From assembly GCF_036898465.1 (NCBI RefSeq), contig NZ_JARUMJ010000001.1, forward strand, positions 3,286,001 to 3,350,000: a stretch of 64,000 bases of DNA, given 5' to 3'. Made by a program: the position numbers and the translations under genes. Shown here piece after piece: positions 17,867 through 28,438 of this stretch. Position 1 is the first letter of the stretch; each line of letters starts with the position of its first letter. The notes under the pieces are model-generated. The model was not told the DNA's origin and made no database searches. It worked only from the letters and a program-made list of their open reading frames with translations. This DNA comes from Streptomyces sp. B21-105. Lineage in GTDB: Bacteria; Actinomycetota; Actinomycetes; Streptomycetales; Streptomycetaceae.

Positions 17867-19227
17867 GGCCGCACGAGATTTCGCAGGTCGGCGAAGCGCC
17901 GCTCCCCGATGCCGTTGACGTCCCGCAGTTCGTCCACCGACCGGAAACCGCCGTGCTGCGCCCGATGGTCGATGATGTGCTGCGCCAGCACCGGTCCCAC
18001 ACCGGGCAGGGCCTCGAGTTGGTCGACCGTCGCCGTGTTGAGGGACACGGGCACCGCGGGCCCACCGCCCGGACCTGCCGCGCCGCCGTACCTCGCCGAT
18101 CCCGAACCCGCTCCTCCCGCTGCCACCCCGGCCACGGCGACCGGAGGGCCGCCGACGACGACCTGCTCGCCGTCCACGAGGAACCGGGCGCGGTTGAGGC
18201 CGTCGGTGTCGGTGCCCGGCCGCACCCCGCCGGCCGCGCCCAACGCGTCGACGACCCTCGACCCGGCCGGGAGGCGGTGGATCCCGGGTTTGCGCACCTT
18301 GCCGCTGACGTCCACCACGATCTCGGCGCCGCCCGTGCTCCCGGCGTCCCCCGCGGTTCCCGGCCCGGGTGGACCGTCGGTCGCTTCCGGCTCAGCCGCC
18401 GCCCCAGCCACCGAGCCCCGCCGGCCCTCCACCGCCCCGAAGGGGGCCGCTGCTCGCACCACCTCCGGCACCTTCACCGGCTGGACCCTTCCGGCCCAGA
18501 AGTGCTGCACGGCGAAGCCGGCGGCGGCGACCAGCAGTACGGTCAGCGCCAGCACGCTCCTGCGCTCCAGTCCGCACCGTGCCTGCAACCAGACCGGCAT
18601 CCGCTCCCGCAGCGCAAGCCCCGTCCGCTCCCACCACGCCGCCCGGACCGACCGGACCGCCCGTGACGCCGGGCCCGCGGCCTCGGACGTACCACCGTCC
18701 GCAGCGACGACGGCACCCTCGGACGTCCCACCGCTCGCGAGGACGACTACGGCATCAGCGCCGGCGCTCTCGGCGTCGGCCGGTGCCCCACCCCCGAGAC
18801 CCGGTGCCGCCGCACGGTCCGCCCTACGCGCACTCCCCGTGCCACTCCCAGGACCACCGCCGCCGGCAGCACCGCCCCCAAGGGAATCCGGCGGGCTGCT
18901 GACCCCACAGCCCTCACGGGACCCCGGCCGCCTGCTGCCACCATCACCCTCACCGGATTCCGGCCGCCTGCTGCCTCCGCCGCCCCGGTCGCCCGTGCTG
19001 CCGCCGCCCGGCGGTCCGACCCCCGGCTTCTCGGGCGCTCCCGCCTCCCGGGCCCGCGCGGTGAACAACGCCTGCGCTCGACGGCGGTTCTCCTCAGCCG
19101 AGGCGTGACGGTGTCCCGCCCGGCTGCCGCCAGGTGGACGAAGGCGGCGGGAACGGCCGTCGGAGCCGCGGGAGCGGCCGGGGCCACTGGTCGCGTAGGT
19201 GCTGCGTGAGCGTGATCGAAGTGCCAT
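17863..19227 (-). CDS. ComEA family helix-hairpin-helix DNA-binding protein
   Basis: A 454-residue single-pass membrane protein. A long basic and low-complexity N-terminus is followed by one membrane helix (LTVLLVAAAGFAVQHFW, about 222-245), an SLBB/SOG-like segment (VDVSGKVRKPGIHRLPAGSR) and a double helix-hairpin-helix at the C-terminus (LNTATVDQLEALPGVGPVLA, VNGIGERRF). The topology places the DNA-binding part outside the membrane. I chose the ATG giving MALRSRSRS; a GTG six codons earlier is an alternative. The N-terminal tail of over 200 residues is much longer than in Firmicute ComEA. Confidence 0.9.
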   Translation of the reverse strand: MALRSRSRSTYATSGPGRSRGSDGRSRRLRPPGGSRAGHRHASAEENRRRAQALFTARAREAGAPEKPGVGPPGGGSTGDRGGGGSRRPESGEGDGGSRRPGSREGCGVSSPPDSLGGGAAGGGGPGSGTGSARRADRAAAPGLGGGAPADAESAGADAVVVLASGGTSEGAVVAADGGTSEAAGPASRAVRSVRAAWWERTGLALRERMPVWLQARCGLERRSVLALTVLLVAAAGFAVQHFWAGRVQPVKVPEVVRAAAPFGAVEGRRGSVAGAAAEPEATDGPPGPGTAGDAGSTGGAEIVVDVSGKVRKPGIHRLPAGSRVVDALGAAGGVRPGTDTDGLNRARFLVDGEQVVVGGPPVAVAGVAAGGAGSGSARYGGAAGPGGGPAVPVSLNTATVDQLEALPGVGPVLAQHIIDHRAQHGGFRSVDELRDVNGIGERRFADLRNLVRP

Positions 19228-19295
19228 GCCACGAGGATCGGACACTCCGCCACATCGCGATGATCTTGCTCAATTTCCGTGGACCGACGCCCGGT

Positions 19296-19304
19296 TGTGG
19301 ATAA
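19296..19304 (-). other. Lone DnaA-box-like 9-mer
   Basis: The minus strand reads TTATCCACA, the classical bacterial DnaA box, about 70 bases upstream of comEA. A 9-mer with six A/T bases is rare in this GC-rich background. There is no cluster of such boxes, so it is not an origin. Confidence 0.4.
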
Positions 19305-19333
19305 CTCCGCCACTCACAGGAGTGAGGGAACCC

Positions 19334-20179
19334 TCAGCGTGGCGAGACCACGACTCCCAGCAGCCCTGGTCCGGTATGGGCTCCGATCACCGCTCCGACC
19401 TCGCTGACATGCAGGTCGACGAGCCCGGGCACGCGGGACCGCAATCGGTCCGCGAGGGCCGACGCCCGGTCGGGGGCGGCCAGATGATGCACGGCGATGT
19501 CCACCGGTGCGCTGCCCGCCCGGTCGGCGCCGAGTTCTTCCAGGCGTGCGATCGCCTTCGAGGCGGTCCGTACTTTCTCAAGGAGGTCGATGCGCCCCGC
19601 GTCCAGCTGAAGGAGCGGCTTCACGGCGAGCGCCGAACCCAACAGGGCCTGGGCGGTGCCGATCCGGCCGCCCCGACGCAGATACTCCAGGGTGTCGACG
19701 TAGAAGTAGGCGGAGGTGCCGGCGGCTCGTTTCTCCGCCGCTGTGACCGCCTCGTCGACCGTCCCGCCCGTCTCGGCGACCTCGGCCGCCGCGAGTGCGC
19801 AGAAGCCGAGCGCCATGGCGACCATGCCGGTGTCCACCACCCGCACCGGCACCGGCGCCTCGCGCGCCGCGACCACCGCCGCGTCGTACGTGCCGGACAG
19901 TTCGGCGGAAAGGTGGAGGGAGACGATGCCGGCGGCGCCGGACTCGGCGACCCTGCGGTAGGTCTCGGCGAAGTACTGGGGGCTGGGGCGCGAGGTGGTG
20001 ACGGGGCGTCGCTTCTGCAGCGCCTGGGCCAGCGAGCGGGTGGAGATCTCGGTGCCCTCTTCGAGTGCCTGGTCGCCGAGGACCACGGTCAGGGGCACCG
20101 CGGTGATGCCATGACGCTCCATCGTCCGCTGCGGCAGGTAGGCCGTTGAATCCGTGACGATCGCGACATGGCGGGACAT
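19334..20179 (-). CDS. DegV family fatty-acid-binding protein
   Basis: A 281-residue DegV/FakB-fold protein. FakB proteins bind a free fatty acid so that the kinase FakA can phosphorylate it. The N-terminal VAIVTDSTAYLP, TSRPSP (the Thr-Ser pair that contacts the carboxylate), HLSAELSGTY and LRRGGRIG match the family. No FakA homologue is in the window. A TAACCT hexamer seven bases before the ATG suggests leaderless transcription. Confidence 0.92.
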   Translation of the reverse strand: MSRHVAIVTDSTAYLPQRTMERHGITAVPLTVVLGDQALEEGTEISTRSLAQALQKRRPVTTSRPSPQYFAETYRRVAESGAAGIVSLHLSAELSGTYDAAVVAAREAPVPVRVVDTGMVAMALGFCALAAAEVAETGGTVDEAVTAAEKRAAGTSAYFYVDTLEYLRRGGRIGTAQALLGSALAVKPLLQLDAGRIDLLEKVRTASKAIARLEELGADRAGSAPVDIAVHHLAAPDRASALADRLRSRVPGLVDLHVSEVGAVIGAHTGPGLLGVVVSPR

Positions 20180-20186
20180 GACCTGG

Positions 20187-20192
20187 AGGTTA
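20187..20192 (-). promoter_or_regulatory. -10 element TAACCT for degV
   Basis: TAACCT on the minus strand, seven bases before the degV ATG, with no Shine-Dalgarno sequence between. Confidence 0.45.
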
Positions 20193-20403
20193 CCTGGCGT
20201 AGCCGCCGTGCGGCAGTCCGGCCCCTGGCAGCTGGGCTGCCCTTGACCGAATCAAATACCACGCCGAACAGTGCCCGAGCCGGGATCCCGTAAGGCGCCG
20301 GACCCGGGTCTCGCGACCCCGTCGCCGCGCGACGACCGCAGCATCAGCGTGCTTGCCGGCCGCTCTGCCGGCGGAGTGCGGGACCCTCGAATCCCGGATC
20401 CGC

Positions 20404-21138
20404 TCAGGTGGTGCTCTCCGGGCGCGGTTTCTTCTGCCAGGGGTAGGTCTGGCGCGGTCCGGGCGGGGTGATGGCAGACGGGGTCGGTTCGTCCGCGGCA
20501 CGTGCGCCGGGGGTCTTCGGCCAGGTCTGACCCGCCGTCGGGCTGTCGGCCGCCGGTGCCTCGGGCCACGGCGGCGGCGGCCGGTCAGGTTCCGGGGTGG
20601 TCCAGTGCCGCAGGGCGCCGGCCTCGACGTCGATCTGGGCGCTGAGGGAGTCGAGGTCGTCCTCCGCGAAGCGGCGGGCACGGTCCCGGGCCGCCCAGCG
20701 CAGCGAGTCGGCCCCTCCTGTGATGCGCTCGGTGCGCTGTCGCAGCGAGGGCAGACGCTCGATGAGCGTCGCACGGTCCGGCTCCGACTCCAGGCGCTTG
20801 AGTTCGGCGTCCAGTTCGTGGCCGTGCGCGCTGAGCCGCTGGAAGAGGCCGAGGGACTCCTTGAGGGACGCGTCGTCCACGGAGCCCGCGTGCAGTGCGT
20901 CCTGGGTGGCTCGCATCGACGTGCGCAGGGTGAGCCGCAGCTGCGCGATTTCGCCCGCCGGTCCGAGCTGGGCGAAGGACTTGGCCCGCAGAGTGTGGTC
21001 CTCGACCGTGCGGCGGGCCTGGGTGATGGTGCGGTCGACGCCCCGCTTGGCGGCCCCGATCACCTTCACCGTGGCGTAGACGCCGAGGGCAAGGCACAGC
21101 ACGAAGAGAAGGGCCATGACGGCGATCACTGCATCCAC
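20404..21138 (-). CDS. Single-pass membrane protein with coiled-coil region
   Basis: A 244-residue conserved Streptomyces protein of unknown function. One N-terminal membrane helix (IAVMALLFVLCLALGVYA, residues 4-21) is followed by a charged helical stretch of about 150 residues (LRLTLRTSMRATQDALHAG, LKRLESEPDRATLIERLPSL) likely to form coiled coil. A proline-rich tail of about 60 residues ends PWQKKPRPESTT. The GTG start has AAGGAGGAG a few bases upstream, which decides it. Topology suggests a membrane-anchored cytoplasmic scaffold; this is inference. Confidence 0.8.
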   Translation of the reverse strand: MDAVIAVMALLFVLCLALGVYATVKVIGAAKRGVDRTITQARRTVEDHTLRAKSFAQLGPAGEIAQLRLTLRTSMRATQDALHAGSVDDASLKESLGLFQRLSAHGHELDAELKRLESEPDRATLIERLPSLRQRTERITGGADSLRWAARDRARRFAEDDLDSLSAQIDVEAGALRHWTTPEPDRPPPPWPEAPAADSPTAGQTWPKTPGARAADEPTPSAITPPGPRQTYPWQKKPRPESTT

Positions 21139-21286
21139 GAGCTCCTCCTTCGACCTGCACGACCGTCCGGCCCCGCAGACGGCACACCGCACTCGGCGCC
21201 CCGCCCTTCAAACGGTAAACGAGACGGGCGGGCCCGGAGTTCCAGAAGAACCCCGAACCTGCCCGCACGGAACCCCTAAGGGACGG

Positions 21287-21355
21287 CCGAAACCAGTGGA
21301 CACCCCCGACCGAACCAGTGGACGCCCCCGGTCGAAACCCATGGACGTCCCCGGT
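21287..21355. repeat. Three 23-base tandem repeats after leuS
   Basis: Three consecutive 23-base units of the form CCGAAACCAGTGGACRYCCCCGR end 15 bases before the leuS stop codon, on its downstream side. Units differ at two to four positions. Confidence 0.85.
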
Positions 21356-21369
21356 CGGCGAACGAAGCC

Positions 21370-24255
<2,886 letters not shown>

Positions 24256-24309
24256 GGTCCTCAAAGCTCCATCGATCGTCTCTGCCAGCGGGTTGTCGTC
24301 CAGGAAACG

Positions 24310-24334
24310 AAAAATCCCCTCGCACAGGAGGGGA
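24310..24334 (-). terminator. leuS attenuator terminator
   Basis: On the minus strand TCCCCTC, loop CTGTGC, GAGGGGA is followed directly by five T. A T-run is rare for this genome. It lies between the leader mini-gene and leuS, so it acts before the coding region as an attenuator. Confidence 0.85.
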
Positions 24335-24343
24335 CGCCGCGCC

Positions 24344-24388
24344 GATTCCGAACCGTCCGATCACCGGCGGTCGGGACTGATCAGCGCG
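24344..24388 (-). promoter_or_regulatory. Long-range pairing in the leuS leader
   Basis: GCCGCGCTGAT, spanning the last leader codons and stop, can pair with ATCGGCGCGGC just before the terminator (11 pairs, one G-U). It encloses a second hairpin (CCGACCG with CGGTTCGG). These are the likely alternative structures of the attenuator, though I could not resolve which one prevents the terminator. Confidence 0.5.
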
Positions 24389-24419
24389 GCTCGCTAAGCA
24401 GAAGGCGTACAGCACGCAT
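24381..24419 (-). CDS. leuS leader peptide (12 residues)
   Basis: The mini-gene reads Met-Arg-Ala-Val-Arg-Leu-Leu-Leu-Ser-Glu-Pro-Arg-stop, with three consecutive leucine codons (CTT CTG CTT) at positions 6-8. It lies upstream of leuS and ahead of a terminator with a T-run. A ribosome stalling at the leucine codons would be the sensor for leucyl-tRNA supply. Its ATG comes six bases after a TACCCT hexamer, so it may be read from a leaderless transcript. Classical attenuation of leuS has been predicted before for some Streptomyces. Confidence 0.85.
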   Translation of the reverse strand: MRAVRLLLSEPR

Positions 24420-24425
24420 GGCGTT

Positions 24426-24431
24426 AGGGTA
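24426..24431 (-). promoter_or_regulatory. -10 element TACCCT for the leuS transcript
   Basis: TACCCT on the minus strand ends six bases before the leader-peptide ATG. No ribosome-binding site and no clear -35 are seen. Confidence 0.5.
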
Positions 24432-24682
24432 CCGCAGGCCTTGAGCACGAGGCCACGCGCTTACGTATGCATGGTCGAGACAACGTTGCTGTGCCGAGAA
24501 CGGGGGGTCGGAGCTGCATCCAGGGTCATGGTTACTTCGCGTAACAGCCGCTAAAGGACATCACAACAGCCACATCGTCGTTTCATAACAACGCAATAAC
24601 TCAAACCTCGTACCCATCGGTATGGAGCCACTTAGAGTTCGGCAGCGGGACCGCTTTCCCGAAACTGCTCGGAGTTGCCCCC
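24432..24682. promoter_or_regulatory. Divergent intergenic region before the cytochrome gene
   Basis: This AT-richer stretch must hold the rightward promoter of the redox operon. A short inverted repeat GTTAC-TTCGC-GTAAC lies at 24531-24545, and an A/T-rich part (TTTCATAACAACGC and on) at 24580-24620. I could not fix a -10/-35 pair. GGAG seven bases before the ATG at 24683 serves as ribosome-binding site. Confidence 0.4.
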
Positions 24683-25999
24683 ATGAACCCTCGTTCCAGT
24701 AACAGCACGCTCCCCAAGCCCGGCCGGTCGGCCTACGGGTTGGCGACGGCTGTCGTCCTGGTCCTCATACCTGTGGTCGTGCTGGTCGGCGGCGACCAGT
24801 TGCAGGCATTCCTCAACTTCGGTGCGGGTGTCCTGTCGCTGGTGTGCCTCACCTGCTCGGTCATCTGGGGCCTCGTCGCCCAGGACCGGCTCATCCTCAA
24901 CACACGTCAGCGGATCCTCGCGCAGGGCGTCCACCGCGTGACCGCCGTCGGCTCCATCGCGTTCCTCGTGGTGCACATCACCGTCAAGCTGGCGCTGGAG
25001 CACACCGTCCTGATCGCCGCGCTGATCCCCTTCAGCCTGGGCGTCAAGGGCACTGCCGGGCTCATCGGCCTCGGCTCCCTGGCGGCCCTGCTCATGATCT
25101 TCGTGGGCATCACCGGTGCGCTGCGCAACCAGTTCGCCGCACCGGCCGAGGTCGCCGCCCGCTGGCGCGCGATGCACATGCTGGCCTACCCGGCTCTGTG
25201 CGCGGCCCTCATCCACGGCCTGTACGCGGGGCGCGCGGCGAAGCCGTTCTTCATGATCTCGTACGAGCTCTGCCTGGCCGGCGTCATGGCCGCCCTCGCG
25301 CTGCGCGCCGCTCCGCGCCCGTTCAAGCGCCGGGTCGCCGACCGCATCACCGCGCTCCTGGGCGCCCCGGACCGCTCCGCCATGGACGGCCTCGAGGCGT
25401 CACGCGCGCGCGTGTCGGAGACCGGCTCGTCGGCGCTGCCCGGGTACGAGGGCCGCTCCGGCCGATCGCCGCTGACGGACACGATGAGCTCCACCCGGAT
25501 GACCCCGCCGTCGGCGTCGCCGCTGTACGGCACGCCCGCCACCCCCGAGCCGGCGAACGGCTTCGCGGCCGCCTACCGCGCCGTCAACACCCCGCCGCGC
25601 GGCCAGCAGCCGCCCTACATCGCCGATCAGACGGCTCGCATGAGCATGCCGTTCGACCTGCAGCAGGCCACCGAGGCGATCCCGCGGGCCGACAGCGGCG
25701 GCAGCACGTCGGGCAACTGGCCGATCCCGTCCCCGCCTCCGGTCGGCGAGGCGCCCCAGTCCGTCTACGACCCGCTCCAGGACACGGGATTCACCATCCC
25801 GGTCTATGGCAATCCGGGCAGTCCGGGAGCTGGCGGACGTGACGTGTACGACACAGGTGAGACGAACCCCGGGTACGGCGCGTACAACCAGAACGACACG
25901 TACAACAGCGGTCCCGCCAACGAACCATCGCCCGGTGCGTCGTACGACGCACCGGGTTCGGGCGAACCTTGGAACACGCCTTCCGGAGGCTATAGGTGA
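24683..25999 (+). CDS. Bis-heme cytochrome-b-like membrane protein
   Basis: A 438-residue protein with about six membrane helices in the first 210 residues and a disordered, Pro/Ser/Gly-rich cytoplasmic tail for the rest. Two helices each carry two histidines one membrane-width apart: H84 and H98, and H165 and H178. This is the heme-ligand layout of ferric-reductase-like and NADPH-oxidase-like b-type cytochromes. It has no FAD or NAD domain of its own. The next gene starts inside its stop codon (GTGA) and encodes a NuoF-like flavoprotein with a ferredoxin domain, the likely electron donor. Substrate or final acceptor is unknown. Confidence 0.8.
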   Translation: MNPRSSNSTLPKPGRSAYGLATAVVLVLIPVVVLVGGDQLQAFLNFGAGVLSLVCLTCSVIWGLVAQDRLILNTRQRILAQGVHRVTAVGSIAFLVVHITVKLALEHTVLIAALIPFSLGVKGTAGLIGLGSLAALLMIFVGITGALRNQFAAPAEVAARWRAMHMLAYPALCAALIHGLYAGRAAKPFFMISYELCLAGVMAALALRAAPRPFKRRVADRITALLGAPDRSAMDGLEASRARVSETGSSALPGYEGRSGRSPLTDTMSSTRMTPPSASPLYGTPATPEPANGFAAAYRAVNTPPRGQQPPYIADQTARMSMPFDLQQATEAIPRADSGGSTSGNWPIPSPPPVGEAPQSVYDPLQDTGFTIPVYGNPGSPGAGGRDVYDTGETNPGYGAYNQNDTYNSGPANEPSPGASYDAPGSGEPWNTPSGGYR

Positions 26000-27606
26000 A
26001 CGAGGCCCTGCCCGACGTCCCCGAAGTCCGCGTGGTCGGCCTTCCGCAACTCACGTCGGGTTTCGACCTTGTCGAGAGACTTGACCTGCCCATGCACCTG
26101 AAGGTGCACGGGCCGTTGGAACCCCTGGGCGGAGAGGCCCTCGCGAAGCTCTCCGAGAACATCAACCTGAAGGGCCGCGGCGGCGCGGGCTTCCCCTTCC
26201 ACAAGAAGCTGCGCTCGGTCGCCGAGGCCGCGATCAAGCGCGGCGTACGGCCGGTCGTCGTCGTCAACGGCAGCGAGGACGAACCGGCCTGCCGCAAGGA
26301 CACGGTGCTCATCAACCGTGCCCCGCACCTCATCCTGGACGGCGCGCTGCTCGTCGCGGAGGCGCTGGGTGCCCGCACGCTCGTGGTGGGGGTCACCCGC
26401 GAATCGACTCAGCGCTCCATAGAGGCCGCACTCTCCGAACGCGGACTCAGCAACGGCCGCCGATCGGCGCTGAAGGCGTTCGTCCAGCGCAACCCGATCC
26501 GCATGGTCACCGGTGCCGCGGCGTCGCTGATCCGTTCGATCGACGGCGGCCCGCCGATCCCGCCCGGCCGCAAGGTCAGCGCCTCGCAGAACGGCGTCGG
26601 TGGCGCGCCCACCCTGCTCTCCAACGCCGAGACGTTCGCCCAGCTGGCCATCGCCGCCCGGATCGGTCCGGAGCGGTACGGCAACACCGGCCTGTACGAC
26701 GAGCCGGGCACCGTCATGCTGACGGTCTCCGGCGCGGTCGCCCGCCCGATGGTGATCGAGGTCCCCACCGGCGTGCCGCTGCGCTACGTCCTCCAGCTCG
26801 CGGGCGCCCCGCCGGTGCCCCAGGGCGTGCTGACCGGCGGCTACCACGGCAAGTGGATCGACGCGGCGACGGTCAACGAGGCGGTCGTCTCCCGCAACTC
26901 GCTCGACGCGGTGGGCGGGGCGCTCGGCGCCGGCGCGATCCTGCCGATCAGCCAGGAGACGTGCCCGCTGGGTGAGTCCCTGCGCGTGGCGCAATGGCTG
27001 GCCGACGAGAGCGCGGGGCAGTGCGGCCCCTGCTACCTCGGCCTGCCGGCCGCCGCGCGCGGCATGGAAGACATCATCAACGGCGGTGGCCCGGCCGCCC
27101 TGGAGGCGCTCAAGCAGGTCGCCAAGAACGTCAAGCGGCGCGGCGCCTGCTCGCACCCGGACGGCTCCGCGATGTTCCTGGAGTCGACCATCAAGGCGTT
27201 CACCGACGACCTCGCCGCCCACGTCCTCGGGAACGGCTGCGGACGGCCCGTGGAGGGCGTTCTGCCGCTCTTCGAGGCGGGCACGGCACCCGCGGCCATC
27301 ACGAGCGGCAGAGCGCCGGAGGAGAGCGGCTCGAGCCGCCAGAAGATCTTCGTCGACTGGACGCTCTGCCGCGGCCACGGCCTGTGCGCCGACATCCTCC
27401 CCGAGGTCTTCCAGCTCGGCGCCGACGGCTTCCCGACAGTGGCGCAGGCGAAGGTACCGGAGTACGCCGAGGCAAAAGCTCTACGCGCGGTGCGTCGCTG
27501 TCCGGCGCTCGCCCTGCGCATCGAGGAGGACACGCGCGCGCAGGCGCCCGCCCGCAACCTCCCGGTCCTCTCCCAGGGCCGCGGCCGCCGCGCCCTCGGC
27601 CGCTGA
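25996..27606 (+). CDS. NuoF-like NADH dehydrogenase fused to a ferredoxin
   Basis: A 536-residue soluble redox protein. Residues 60-67 (GRGGAGFP) and 91-97 (NGSEDEP) are the FMN/NADH site of NuoF; an SLBB segment follows (EVPTGVPLRYVLQLAG). The NuoF iron-sulfur region reads ESAGQCGPC, with C343, C346 and a later Cys in RRGACSH; the first of the four usual cysteines is Ala. Residues about 445-515 are a ferredoxin with CRGHGLC (CX5C) and a final CP, the one-cluster [3Fe-4S]/[4Fe-4S] type common in Streptomyces. GTG start coupled to the cytochrome gene with GGAGG upstream. No other nuo genes are near, so it is not part of complex I. Confidence 0.88.
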   Translation: MNEALPDVPEVRVVGLPQLTSGFDLVERLDLPMHLKVHGPLEPLGGEALAKLSENINLKGRGGAGFPFHKKLRSVAEAAIKRGVRPVVVVNGSEDEPACRKDTVLINRAPHLILDGALLVAEALGARTLVVGVTRESTQRSIEAALSERGLSNGRRSALKAFVQRNPIRMVTGAAASLIRSIDGGPPIPPGRKVSASQNGVGGAPTLLSNAETFAQLAIAARIGPERYGNTGLYDEPGTVMLTVSGAVARPMVIEVPTGVPLRYVLQLAGAPPVPQGVLTGGYHGKWIDAATVNEAVVSRNSLDAVGGALGAGAILPISQETCPLGESLRVAQWLADESAGQCGPCYLGLPAAARGMEDIINGGGPAALEALKQVAKNVKRRGACSHPDGSAMFLESTIKAFTDDLAAHVLGNGCGRPVEGVLPLFEAGTAPAAITSGRAPEESGSSRQKIFVDWTLCRGHGLCADILPEVFQLGADGFPTVAQAKVPEYAEAKALRAVRRCPALALRIEEDTRAQAPARNLPVLSQGRGRRALGR

Positions 27607-27621
27607 GGGCACGCCGACGAC

Positions 27622-27665
27622 CGACGGATCGGGGCCGCCTGAGAACAGGCGGCCCCGATCCGTCG
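27622..27665 (+). terminator. Terminator of the redox operon
   Basis: A perfect 19-base-pair stem with a GAGAAC loop starts 15 bases after the stop of the NuoF-like gene. No T-run follows, as is common here. Confidence 0.85.
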
Positions 27666-27710
27666 CTCCGGACGACACCCCGAGAACGGAATGCCCCAAT
27701 GCCCCAACGC

Positions 27711-27750
27711 AAAAAGATCCCGCCGGATCGCATCCGATCCGGCGGGATCT
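27711..27750 (-). terminator. tRNA-Ala terminator (first copy)
   Basis: A perfect 16-base-pair stem with a four-base loop, followed on the minus strand by five T, begins five bases past the tRNA 3' end. A textbook intrinsic terminator. Confidence 0.9.
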
Positions 27751-27754
27751 GCTG

Positions 27755-27827
27755 TGGAGCTAAGGAGAATTGAACTCCTGACCTCCTGCATGCCATGCAG
27801 GCGCTCTACCAACTGAGCTATAGCCCC
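27755..27827 (-). tRNA. tRNA-Ala(GGC)
   Basis: A 73-base tRNA: acceptor GGGGCTA pairs with TAGCTCC, the D-arm reads AGCTCAGTTGGTAGAGC, and the anticodon stem CCTGC/GCAGG holds the loop ATGGCAT with anticodon GGC. The T-arm GGAGTTCAATTCTCC is intact, and CCA is not encoded. It reads GCC, the dominant alanine codon here. Identical to the copy at 31229. Confidence 0.96.
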
Positions 27828-27891
27828 TCGCGGTCAAGCGGCAGAACCACGATCTTGACCGTGCCGCCCGGTTTCCCCGGCGGCGACGCCA

Positions 27892-27920
27892 ACTTTACCG
27901 GTCGGGCGGCGGACCACCAA
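27892..27920 (-). promoter_or_regulatory. Promoter of the first tRNA-Ala
   Basis: TTGGTG and TAAAGT on the minus strand are 17 bases apart. Transcription would start near 27885, about 58 bases before the mature tRNA 5' end. Confidence 0.65.
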
Positions 27921-27959
27921 ATCCTTTCCGCCCCGTCCGATTTCGACCGTTATGCGACG

Positions 27960-28193
27960 TCAAGCGGTGACGAACGAATAGAACCGCTTGAGCGTGCAAT
28001 GCTCCTCCAGGAGCCGGCCGTAGATCGGCTCGCCCTCCAGTTCGCGATACGTCTCGATCGGGTCGCCCTTTATGATCAGCGCCCGCGCGCATTCCTCGCA
28101 CCAGTACTGGTAGTCGGGGTTGACCGGCTCCATGTCACGGACGATCGGAGTGCCGCTGCCGCACCAGTCGCACTTCCGCCTGTGTGCACCCAT
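27960..28193 (-). CDS. Small zinc-ribbon protein
   Basis: A 77-residue protein with two CxxC knuckles (C8/C11 in CDWC and C32/C35 in CEEC), typical of a four-cysteine zinc ribbon. The rest (IKGDPIETYRELEGEPIYGR) is charged, with no membrane segment. Conserved in Streptomyces but of unknown function. It starts three bases after the stop of a second, smaller zinc-ribbon gene, so the two form an operon. Confidence 0.75.
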   Translation of the reverse strand: MGAHRRKCDWCGSGTPIVRDMEPVNPDYQYWCEECARALIIKGDPIETYRELEGEPIYGRLLEEHCTLKRFYSFVTA

Positions 28194-28196
28194 CGA

Positions 28197-28370
28197 TCAG
28201 CTCCAGCTGTGGCCGCAGGCCGTGCACACGTAGGAAACCCCTCCGTTGTCGCCGAGAACCTGAGCCACGTGGGCCGAACCGCAGGAGAGGCAACGAAGAC
28301 GGGTGGCCTTGCCCCGCCCCACCGCTGCTTCGGAGAGACGACCGACCCCTCCGCGGATGCTCGCAGGCAT
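28197..28370 (-). CDS. Tiny zinc-ribbon protein (57 residues)
   Basis: A 57-residue protein whose second half is a four-cysteine ribbon: C27 and C30 (CLSC), C49 and C52 (CTAC), ending CGHSWS. The N-terminus (PASIRGGVGRLSEAA) is basic. The ATG is preceded by GGGAGGGAGTAGCG. Likely translated with the following zinc-ribbon gene. Such pairs often bind nucleic acid, but nothing here proves it. Confidence 0.72.
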   Translation of the reverse strand: MPASIRGGVGRLSEAAVGRGKATRLRCLSCGSAHVAQVLGDNGGVSYVCTACGHSWS

Positions 28371-28438
28371 CGCTACTCCCTCCCGTCGGGCCGCGCCCCC
28401 TCCGGTCGTTTGATTCTGCCACGGCCGGAGCAATACGG

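Noticed and set aside
19296..19304. A replication origin at the DnaA-box-like site
   Set aside because: There is a single box and no dnaA/dnaN neighbourhood or AT-rich unwinding region.
24256..24440. A T-box riboswitch before leuS
   Set aside because: No T-box bulge sequence or specifier stem is seen; the Leu-rich mini-gene and terminator explain the leader better.
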